Shown: piece after piece, positions 40,201-52,200 of the stretch
Numbering within the stretch: the first letter of the stretch is position 1
How the letters are laid out: the number at the start of each line of letters is the position of its first letter
Source of the DNA: Gavia stellata
Taxonomy: Eukaryota; Chordata; Aves; Gaviiformes; Gaviidae
Assembly: GCF_030936135.1 (NCBI RefSeq)
Contig: NC_082600.1
Span: 18,235,943 to 18,299,942, forward strand
Length of the DNA: 64,000 nt
Direction: 5' to 3'
Notes under the pieces: model-generated
Told to the model about the DNA's origin: nothing
The model's database searches: none
Seen by the model: only the letters and a program-made list of their open reading frames with translations
Position numbers and translations under genes: made by a program

Positions 40201-43200
40201 AGATAAGAAAGCCAAAAAGTGTCCATTTAGGATCTTAAGATACTTGAAAGGAAAACTAAAGATAAGAAGATTACAATCCATAGAAGACACACTACTCTCA
40301 ACTGAGAGTTCCAACAGCACTGAAAAAAATCAAATTCCTGACCTGGAACAGAAACTGAGATAAGGAAATATCAGATTGACGTGAGTCTTCAGGAATCCAC
40401 TTCTATGTAGTACTCTATCACAAACAACACTCTTACTTGGCTATAATGATTTCCACTGTAGACAAACACAGACATCACAAGTGGGGTTTTTTTGTCTAAC
40501 AGCAGTCATTAATTTGATATTTCTAATGCAAAACCATGGTAAGCTTTCAGAAATAACAAAGATAATGTAGTGTGGAGTTCCATTAAATTAAGCATTTTGT
40601 GGCTATAAATTGCAGGAGACCATTCACTAATGATTCCATCTCTGGGTCACCAGGTTGCGTTAAACTAAATCAAGAAGGGATTTTACCAAGCGCTATAATC
40701 CAAGCTTCCTGTGTGCAATTAAGTACTTTTAATATATTAACAGACATTTAACCAGGAAACATGCAAGAAAAGCATGGGATTTTTTAATACGATGGTTTTA
40801 ATAAAATTTTCTTGAAATAACTGAAACTGCGGAGCATGAGGAGAGTGAAACATTTCCTGTATTTCACAATTGGCTTTAGCAGGCATACATGAAATAGTCT
40901 TATCAGACCACAAATGCAAGAGGAATGTCTTTGCTTCAGTTTTAAATGGGGCTTTTTTTGTTTCAATGAAAAAACCCCACTGTTGGACTTTAAGTTAACA
41001 TTTTTCTCACTTTGCCTTGCCCAAAGTCTTAACTGCGGATCTAACTGGACAGTCTCTTTTGTATTCAGGATTTTTTTCTTTCATAAACTCTTCTCTTTCA
41101 AATGAGACAAAAAAGGTAGTATTTTCTTGCTGTAATTAAACATAATGTTAGTTTTTATTTAATGCTTCAAACCATTACCTCTGGTAAAAGTTTTTCTTAT
41201 TTTCTTGTGGTGCAGTTTTTCTGAGAGAGTGTCATTTATCATTTCTTCTTCACTGTTTGTCCAGTGATATTTTAAGTCTTATCAAGACTGAAGCAACGCG
41301 TGTTCCAGTTGTACATTATCAATATAGAAAGTCATGTAGCTACTTATGAGAGAACGTTTCCTGAGGATTAATTACTGTTTTGACAAATGTATCAAGGATG
41401 GAAAACTGTGCACTTAGTGGCTGAAGCAACATTTTTGCTCAGTACCTTAACAAACTACATAATGGAGCATATAGGGCCTTAGTAAAAGGTTTGATTGGTT
41501 TTTGTGGATTTTGTTGTTGTTCAACTTCTCACCAATAGCTACAAAAATGAACTTGAGTAATAACTGAGTGTTATTTGTACACCATAGCTTTCATTCAGGA
41601 ATCTTAAAAACTTTTAAAGGTGCACACGTACTGTTCTCTTTTCTACACAGCTTATAGCCATGCAAGCCCAAGTGAGATACCTAATACTGAATGAAACAGG
41701 ATCTGAGCTGAGAAGCTCCTAACTTGGAGTCTTCCACTTTACTTAGCTCTCTGTTGCCTCCCCTCACAGCTGTGCTCTCAAAAGGCACTACCAGGAATAT
41801 TTAAGTTTCTACTGCACGAGGTATGTGGCTAAACTTGTGCACTAGGAGAGATACAACTGTACAGACGTTTTAAGTCCTGCATGAATACCAGATACCATAT
41901 CTACAAGAGAAAAAAATTTCCAAGTCATGAAATCACACCAAAATACTTTTCTGAGCAATGTTTTTGGCAGGTTGCCTTTATCTGTGTCTATACTGTGAAT
42001 GTGAAACTCAGTATTATTGAAGGCACTGAATCATGATCACTACTTCATTAGCCAAACTACATTAAAACTGTTGACAGGTCTGAAACTTGACACTGATTTC
42101 ATCTTTACTTACAAACATACTACCTGAGGGAAGTAGGACTTTGTCTGTCCTATTTTCAGTTGTCCCTAAAGGAAGGTAGAGACTCATTGTTACCTTAGTG
42201 AAGGCTCGGTAGCACAAACCACACAGTTCCACCAGGTAAGCCAGAGTGAAGACAGCATTCTGAATTACAAAGCTTAGTAATTTTGAAAAAGGCTCCAGAA
42301 GACTCTGCAATGACATGATTTAGAGAAATCAATAACTGGTTGCTCAGCAAAACAAAAAGCATTCCAAATGAAATGCCTGAATGGAACAGGATTATTTTTA
42401 GCTCAGAGGCTATCTTGCTGGGATTTACACTGTTTCGGTCAAATGGCTATTCTATCTAGCATTTGGCTTCATGCTTGTATGACAAATTAGAAGCAAAAAA
42501 TTAGAAAATAGCTTCACCTCTGACACAGTGCTTATGAGCCAGAAAAGATTCTGTAGTGTTCATGCAGGAAAACCTTATTGATCTCAGTGGAATTGTACTG
42601 CAGAACTTCTAAGGAAGTTCATTACTACCTTTTTTCTTTTTTTTTTTAAAGAAAAAAAAGAGGAGGAGAAAAAAAAAAAGAGAACATCAAATCTTTAAGG
42701 AGATATATATTCACACCCACACAGGAATGTAATCCCAACCCACACTTTACTGTAACCTAGATTCCAAAGCTCTTATCATTCTCCAAAGAGTATTGGACTG
42801 CACAATTTTATGCTTATATATAATACTTTCCCTGTTAAGGGATAAAAACACATTCATAGAATAGTGCGGGCTGGCTAAATCTGAGGCAACAGACTTTTGT
42901 CTTCTCGGAACTTACCCTGGTGGCACTAGTGGTAGGTATCTTCAACAAGCAAATCATGATTCTTAAACTAGAATCTAAAGAACACTGTGAACATATTTGA
43001 AGGCAGGAAACAAAAACAAAAAAAAAAAAGAAAAAAACCAAAGTTAGTACCCTTCTGTGCACATGCCTTGCTTTTAGTGGTAGCAGCTATGAATAAGTTA
43101 TAGGTGAAGTCTGAAAAATGATCCCTGATGATTGGTCTTTACTTATTTTGCCTAAACGGGCTTATTTCTGAACACACAATCATACCCCTTCAGTGGTAAC

Positions 43201-46200
43201 ATACCACAGCATGGGCCTCAAGATGAGAAAAATTCACTAAAGGGCTAGTTTAGAAAAGTTAACTTTACCCTTTTTATGACAAAAATTTGCTAGAAATATA
43301 TTTCCACAGTAATAAAAATGGACTGGAGAAAAAAAAAAAGGGTGGGTTAGCAGGACATACGCACCATCTACCTCATGTTATATTTCTGTGGTTGCCCTGG
43401 GCCATGACATTTTCCCCCACACTCCAAAACAGGGCTGCAACTCACACCCCATAACATCAGAATGCGCCCTGGCAATAGCTGCTCCAGAGGCCCCTCTAAA
43501 GTTGTTCCTTATGGTGTAATTGATTTTCTTCTGCATAAATCACATGGGTTGCAGCAATGAATGTGACTCTTCAGGGTCTATCCATTGCCCTGCCTCATCC
43601 CTGCTGCAAACATCTAGAACAGCAAAGAGTCATTTATGACCTTAGCGGAAGGAACAGGAGATGGAAAGTTCAGGAGCAAGCAATTGTTTTACTTGTATCA
43701 CTAATGATACCTCCCATGAATAAAAGGGAAATCAGAGTAAACACTCCATCTAAATGTTCTGTGAATGGCAGATATACAGTTGGAACTATTAAGATCCAAT
43801 TCATTTCTTTTTATTTATTTCAATCAGACAAGATGCAACAGATTGGGATGGCTAGTACACAAAGGGAATGATTATTGCCTGTTTGGCTTAGTAAGTGCTG
43901 AAGGATAGTGACTCAATTTACCAAAACATAAACAGGTTTCAAGATCTGACTATTGTATAGTAGTGCCAAGGAATTTAATATCATTCATGTAATTTGGTGG
44001 TGACACCCAATTTAAAAGACAATGTTATAAGTCACAAAGTTAGATTTTGGATCCCTCAGCTTATACTGAGCAACACTGTTTTGCACAGAAGAAATTACCA
44101 TTGGGCTCATTCATGCCATAGGAAATAAAGTCAGAATAAGGGCGTCAGAATCCCATGTTTGCTAGGAAGACTCAGAAAAGTTTTTACTGTGTTTACTGAA
44201 AAGCCATCTGGAAATGTACACACCAGGAGATAAGATCCCGCCATATGTCCTCTGAGCACTCAAAAATCAGAGCCCAGAGCTTCTAGATTTAGTTTCTGCA
44301 ACTATATTCTGATTACAGCCAGAACTACAACCTGGGCAGCCAAACAGGCTAGGCTCAATTCCCAGTAGTCTCAGTTCTCTCTGCCTGTCTGACTATTGCG
44401 TACTTTTAGCAAATTAATTAGGTGGTGCTGCTCTTCTTGAGAGTTTTATTTTGATTTAACAGTTAAAACCAGACAGATTTTTATTGCCAAAATGCTGATT
44501 CTCTCAAATGCAGTACTCTAATCTGACAAAGAGAGGGAATAGAAAGCGTAGAGCAAAAAAGCCAACAAAGAGGTGATGAGTACTCTGGTCAGGGTTGTTA
44601 TTGTTACCCACAGAAAATATAATTAAACGGATGGATCAGACACACAATAAATCCAGTCCTCTGGAAACATTAGTTGAATCATTAGAAAATATTCAGAACA
44701 ACCCGCTCCGATTTCTCATCCACAGCTTTCCCACTGTTTTGGTACATCCTGACCAATGGCAGTATAGCTCGTTTCAGATGTCCATACATCATACCTTAAG
44801 TGGCAAAACACAAGGGAGTTTAGTAAGGAAGGTCTGAAACTGGTTACTAATTGTAGTCCAGAGGTTGCTGGGCGAATCCATCGGCAAGGCTTCCATAAAG
44901 GTAGCAATATTTTCCAAACAGCGTAGCATTGCACCCCCTGCTGGTAAACTCTTTTTGTTGTTTAAACCCTGGGAAACAAAACGAGAACTGTAAACAAAGG
45001 TACACATGCAGAAATGGTCCCTTAAACAGTATTTGGAAATGCTGAGGTTAACGTGTTCAGATCACATACTACTTACCTCTTCTATAATGCTAATGATAAA
45101 ATGTTGTGCAGGGAATTTGAACTGTGTATGCGACAGTTAAGTCTAGTTCAGTTCCTAAAGTATTGACCAAAAGATTTTGAACCAAAATGTTATAAGCAAG
45201 TAAAAAAAAGCAGAAGTCGTAAAGTATTCACCAGTGGATTGCCCATGTTTTCCTTTGGACAGTTTTAAACAAGATATGTTCATTAACGTTCAGTAGACCA
45301 TGTATGCATTTTTGGCTTGTGTACTAGGGTCAGGCCAGGAAAGACATAAGCACTTTTAAAGTGATGTCAAAATCTTTGTATGAAGCAACTGGCCTGGCTG
45401 AATGGGGGGCTTTTGCTGGGACTCAGGAAAAAAAGGAGAGTTTATCACCTTTGGAAGAAGGGGCAGGGAACTGAAGAAGAGTACAAGGATCTCGTTAGGC
45501 CATGCAGAGAGGGAATTAGAAAGGCAAAAGCCCAGCTAGAGCTCCATCTGGCCACGGTCGTAAGGGATAACAAAAAAATGTTTTTACAAATATATTAACA
45601 ACAAAAATAGAGCCAAGGGGAATCTCCATCCTTTACTGGATGCAGAGGAGAACATTGTCACCAAGGATGAGGAAAAGGCTGAGGTACTCAATGCCTTCTT
45701 TGCCTCAGTCTTTAATAGCCAGACCAGGTATCCTCAGGGTATTCAGCTCCCTGAGCTGGAAGATAGGGACAGGGAGCAAAAAAAACCAGGACAACTAAGG
45801 GATCCAGCCCAGTCAGCACAGGTTTATGAAAGGCAGGTCCTGCCTGACTAACCTGATCTCCTTCTGTGACAAAGTGACCCACTTAGTGGATGAGGGAAAA
45901 GCTGTGGATGTTGTTTACCTACTTTAGTAAAGCCTTCAACACTGTCTCCCACAGTATTCTCCTGAAGAAACTGGCGGTTCGTGGCTTAGACAGGTGGGTA
46001 AAAAACTGGCTGAATGGCCAAGCCCAGAGAGTTGTGGCGAATGGACTTAAATTCAGTTGGTGGCCGGTCACAAGCGGAGTCCCCCAGGGCACAGTTTTGG
46101 GGCCGGTCTTGTTTAATATATTTATCGATGATCTGGATGAGGTGATTGAGTGCTCCCTCAGCAAGTTTGCAGATGACACCAAGTTGGGCGGGAGTGTTGA

Positions 46201-49200
46201 TCTGCTTGAGGGTAGGAAGGCTCTGCAGAGGGATCTGGACAGGCTGGATCGATGGGCCGAGGCCAATTGTATGAAGTTCAACAAGGCCAAGTGCCGGGTC
46301 CTGCACTTGGGTCACAACAACCCCATGCAATGCCACAGGCTTGGGGAAGAGTGGCTGGAAAGCTGCCCCGCAGAAAAGGACCTGGGAGTGTTGATTGACA
46401 GCCAGCTGAATATGAGCCAGCAGTGTGCCCAGGTGGCCAAGAAGGCCAACGACATCCTGGCCTGTATCAGAAATAGTGTGGCCAGCAGGAGTAGGGAGGT
46501 GACCGTGCCCCTGTACTCGGCACTGGTGAGGTCACATCTGGAATACTGTGTTCAGTTTTGGGCCCCTCACTACAAGAAAGACATGGAGGTGCTGGAGCGT
46601 GTCCAGAGAAGGGCGACGAAGCTGGTGAGGGGTCTGGAGCATAAGTCTTATGAGGAACAGCTGAGGGAACTGGGGTTGTTCAGTCTGGAGAAGAGGAGGC
46701 TGAGGGGAGACCTTATCGCTCTCTACAATTACCTGAAAGGGGGTTGCAGAGAGGTGGGTGTTGGTCTCTTCTCACATGTAACTAGCGATAGAATGAGAGG
46801 AAATGGCTTCAAGTTGCGCCAGGGGAGATTTAGGCTGGATATTAGGAAAAATTTCTTTACTGAGAGAGGGGTGAAGCATTGCAACAGGCTGCCCAGGGAA
46901 GTGGTGGAGTCACCATCCCTGGAGGTGTTCAAGGAACATGTGGACGTGGCATTGCAGGACATGGTTTAGTGGGCATGGGGGTGTTGGGTTGATGGTTGGA
47001 CTTGATGATCTTACAGGTCTTTTCCAACCTTAGTGATTCTGTGATTCTGAACTTCCATGTTCTTGCAAGAGCAGGATACATGCAAGTGACTAGCGCTAGT
47101 GAAAGGATAAAAGTTACAGTAGAAACAAGCCAAGTGAACAGAAGGCAGTCAGTGAAAGGCAGGCAATAAATCTTTGGACTACTTAGAAAAACCGCCAGTA
47201 GATACAGGGGAGAGGGAGAACTGAGATGTATGAGCAGAAATGTTCCTGAAAACCGGAAATAGTGCTGGGAAAGGGATGGCTCCACACCTACCAATGTGTA
47301 GGACAGCACCAGGAGCCGGTCTGAGAAAAATGAAAAAGAAAAGCTATCAGTGAGAGCAAAACCCAGAGGAAAATGGTGAGGACAGCCTAATCTGTCTTCC
47401 AGGGAGGACAAAACAAAAATTCACATTGCTTTTGGTGATGCAAGTTTGAACTCTTAATGAATGAGGAGAAATGATCCAATATGCCTGATAATGCTAATAA
47501 AACTAGCACCATAACAGAGGTGATTGCCAACATACCTCTAACAGCTGGCTCAGAGCAGCAATGGAACTCAGCTCACTGAAGTCCATAAGAGACGTGGCCA
47601 AGGTCCGTAAAAAACTTCCATCTGAAATTCGAATTACATTTTTACACTGACTGTCCATACAGAGGTAACTGAAAGCATCAGAAATGCACTCAGGTACCAC
47701 ACATTACCTTTAATATTGCTCTGGAAGAGCTGGGGGAAGATGCCGTTGGGAGCCAGCTGATGGAACACACAACGGAGGAACTGCTTGGCCACACCTGCAG
47801 CATTTCCAGGAATCATCATGCTGAAATGAAGGGAAGGAAAAGGAAGAAGAAAGAAATTGCATTGCACATGAAACAAAGCTGACTACATGGAGAAAATAAA
47901 GATGATCCTATTCTTTTTAATTATGGAATTGTTCAGTTATGAGTGAGACACTCAAAAGCAGAACTGTCCTGATCCCAAAAAACAGTTCAGCATGTTGATG
48001 TTATGACTTCAGCTAGACTATGCAGAGCTGAAAAAGTTATGTACACATACCTAAAGTATTTAAGTCTCAATAAATAGTTGCATTTTTCCTGATTCTCCAC
48101 ATAGTTTTATTTGTGAGTCATCTGCGTTTGAAATATAATCCTCCTCTCAGCTTCTGTATTTCAGTGATACAGTATGAGGTTCTTGGCTTTACCATAAAAC
48201 ACAGGAACAACAGGTAAACACACACATTATAACACTAATTTGCCTCTTGCAGTTTCCTTCAAGAGATGAAGTACTTCCTAATCACTCATAAAATAAATGG
48301 TTTCATTTAAAAAACTAAAGTATTATCTATTTACTTATAAACTGCACATCTTAACATTTTTTACAGGTTCTCAAAATTAATTTATCCTATTCAGCATCTG
48401 ATTTACATAATGAGACATCACTACCAGGGGTTCTCCATGGCCAAGGATGAGTCACTTGATTGAATGTATGGAGATAGTTTATCAAGACAAATAATGAATA
48501 CAGAACAAGCTAGAAGAAGCTGCACTGAAATTGTAGAAACCAGAAGGCATCTTTAAATTATGGCTGAATCTGAGTTTTTTCAAGTTCAATACATATGAAT
48601 ATGGGCTCCTTTTCATCTTCAGAACACAAGAGATACTTGAAACAAGTGGTAAAGAACAGGTTTTTCCTCTTACTCACAAACCCTAAATAAATTTTTAAAA
48701 AGTTAAATTTAGGGGCCAGGGAGGATGATATTTTAGATTAATTGTTTCGTTTTGGCCAAGGTATCCTTTGCTACCATACCTTTCTGCTTGATTAGAAAAA
48801 CTGGTACTTGATGCCAACCTGCAATAAAAATAAAAAAAATAAGTGAAGCTCATATGCTTTTTTTGTGTTTCATTTTTAAGTAAGCCAAAAAAGTATCATT
48901 TTTTTAAATACTAAACAAGAATTTTAGAGAACATATAAAATGTCAGCAGAAAGGTCTTCTGCAGAGCACTTGAATTCAGTCAAATCATGTTTGCACGACA
49001 TATAAACTCTATTCTGTCTTGCAGTCTCACGAATACTTAACAGCTCTAAAGATAATTCTACTTCCCTCCCTGTACTAGCATGAAGATAATGAAGTAAAGC
49101 TATTGCCTTACATGCACATCATGGATAAATACTAACCTAGAGGGATTTGGAGAAAAAAAAGTTTGTCAGATGCTCCTACTGACTGAATTGTTTCTGATTA

Positions 49201-52200
49201 ACACAGCAACATAGACTAAGCCAAAATTCTCTACCTGGCAGTCTGAAGTGAGGCTTCTAGTTGCAGATTTTGGCACCTAAATAAATGGCCTAATTTCAGA
49301 AACACGAAGCACCTACAAGCTCTTAAAAAGTCAGATGAGAAATACTGGGTCGTCAAAAATCAGGTCATTTATTCTAGTACCTAAATATAGGCTTTGAAGC
49401 CAAATACAGGCATTCAGTGATGAAAATACTGGATACAATCCTTGATTCACGATCCTTTCAGGCTGGATTTAGCTGTTGCTCAATCCTCTGTCAGCCTCTG
49501 TTCTGAAGACAGCTTCCTCTCTAGTCAGCACTGCAAAATCCAAAAAGGACCCTAAAGCAGCTCAATCGAATGCATCAATGTAAACCAAAATGCATGGTGA
49601 TTTTCATTAATGATGCATGACAAGCTGGGAAAACAGCATACTTTCAACAGTGCAATAATCTCAGGCTGGATGGTGCAGGGGATTGAAGATTATATTCTCT
49701 TCAATTGTCCCAGAATAAATCAGAAAAACTCACTAGAGGCCCTGACTCCACTGTTGTTAAGAGGAGTCCACACTAAAATACAACATACTAATTCTGCTGT
49801 GCAAAGCTAATTCTGGGTGAAAACACGTCTGAAGCCACTTTCAAGCAATAAAGACCTTGATTCTGGAATAACTGTAGCATCTGCTTACCTTAAAGCACAT
49901 GAGGATTTCTGCAGAATGCAATGAAACTAATCACATGCCCAATGGACATTACACTTATTTTCAAAAATCTACTAAAGCATAGAAATACAACAGCATAAAA
50001 TATTTCTTCTAAAAGAAATCAAGGTCATATGCAAAGTTTTTCTCTCCTTTTGAACACAATAATGCAAGTGTGGTTTTTATGATAAACGAAACATTTGGTT
50101 TCTAACTCTGGAAAAACTTCATGAGACATGAACTACACTAAACACTTGGGAACATCTGGAACTTTTTGAAATTTACAGCATGTATGTATTTATCACTACT
50201 ACTCTAAATATTTTGTCACACAAAGGCCATGAACCCCCATCATTACCTTCACTTTGCACACCACAAAACAGAACAGTAAATGGACAGTAGAGAGTAAATG
50301 GATGTGTTCAAATTTGTATACGTTAAGAACAGAAGTTAAGCTTCTCAAACCTCCTCACTAACTCAAGAGCCTAAATGTCATTTTTAAACACGGCTTTGAT
50401 GCTTGGAAACTTAATCTCACTGGAAATCAATGAAACAAGAATCAACAAGTCAAAAAGCTTGATTCAGGAACTAGAGCATAAAGTTAAGTGCATGCCAGAG
50501 TCTTACAAACGTGTCAATCTCTAATTGTCAGTAGCTTGAACCCAGAACTTTTTCTCTTCTGAAAATCCCAGTAGATGCCTATCTGTACCTGTGGATACCC
50601 AAATAACTTTTGAAAATCTCTGTGTATTGTTTAGGTATTCTGAAAGACCCTGGATTTTCTAACTCCTTGTTTCCTCTTCTAAGCATGAAAGTAGTAGTTC
50701 TTTTTCTAAGAATAAAAATGCAAGAAGTCTAATTCATTCTCACCTCTGCTGTCAGATGAGTATTTGGAGGTGATAATACGGCACTTCTTGATGAAATACA
50801 GCGACTTAGGTTGTATGAAGCACCTGAATGCTTCTCTGCTTGTACATGCTACTTATTTTGCATGTATTCAAAATAATTCCTTTGTGGGGAGCCTCTTACT
50901 GGACTCAGAATTTGTCAGAAATGACAGCCAGTAGAAACAACACAGGACATTTACCAGGAATACCCCATGTTGCATGCCATCTGCTGCTCTAAAACAATCA
51001 GCTGCCTCAGTCCAAAGATGCAGCATTTCTTCCTCAAAACACAGTAAAAGGTAGCCCACTCGGCCTTCATCCCTTGATAATTTATCTTCCAAATGATTTA
51101 CTCTCTGTGGCTGTAATACTGCTGTATTTACAAGAATCACACAGAATGGATAGCATCTGTTTAGATTAGAAACTTTGCCTCCATCAGAGTTCATTAGCAG
51201 TGACAGCAGGGAACTGCAGCCTTGCAATTAATGGAAATGGAGGACTTGAATAGCTGCTGTGTTTAAATGGAATTGGGAGGTAGTGGAGAGGCAGGGCTGT
51301 GAAGAGCCATGTCCCTGCAGAAGTCACAGTCAAGCAATTTTAACTTCAGTGACTGAAAAGAACATGGAAAAGGAGAGCTACGCATAATTTCTGCACTTCT
51401 AGTGCTGCTCAGAAGTTTATTCTGAAACACCCCTAACACATCCCCCCCACCTCTTAGGCAAGAAGTTGTGGATAGTGGCCAAGGCAGCAACAAAAAGTAA
51501 TACAATAGTAATGGTGCACTTCAATTATCCCATGCACACTGGGTAAAAGTCACAAGAGAAAATAATATACACCAAATGTTTAAGACCTTATCAGAGACAA
51601 TCTCATGCAGTAGCTGCTTAGGAAGCCCTCATAAGGAGATGCAACTCTTCATTTAGTCTTAAACCAGCATACAAAACACGGTTGAAAAGCCTGAAGAGCT
51701 TCAGGTATGCTACTGAATGATCATACCTAGGAGTCAACAGCCCTCCAGGAGCAGCAAAATTCAGAAAAGCTGACTGCATTTGTGCATAACTTCTAAAGCA
51801 GGAACTACATAAAAGCGAAAAATTCTGTCAAAGTAGCAAAAAGGGGTAGCCAAGATAATTCGGTCTTTACAAGAAGCACAGAATTTGTTCAAGAACATTA
51901 CATTGGAAGCACAGGGCCAAGGTACCCAATTTGTTAAGAAAAGCTTCAAGAGAGCAGAAGAAAGGAAACGTGAGTGAGGTTATTAGAAAAAAGAAGGCTT
52001 CTTTCAAAAAGCTGAAGTCATGTCAAGCAGGAAAGAGCATAAATTCTGACAAATCCAATGTAAAAACCACAAGAAGGCAGGCCAAACAATGGTTCAAGGA
52101 GCAACTAGCAGAAGGAATAAAAACGAACAGTAAATTTTTCTTCAAATGAAATGGGATCGAGAAGCACAGCAGAGAGTATGCTGCATCAATTGCTGTTCAG

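Larger units (their letters stand above)
36056..42193 (-). other. UNC79 intron between exons -10 and -9
   Basis: 6138 bp, phase 0, the longest intron in the window. It is a repeat-rich host for a CR1 tail (36974-37060), a MIR-like scrap (37128-37205), the solo LTR (37427-38037) and an ancient CR1 fossil (38676-39100). From 39100 to 42193 I see nothing. Confidence 0.8.
44969..47535 (-). other. UNC79 intron between exons -13 and -12, host of a young CR1
   Basis: 2567 bp, phase 0. About two thirds of it is the CR1 at 45391-47048, inserted antisense to UNC79. The rest is ordinary AT-rich intron. Confidence 0.88.
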
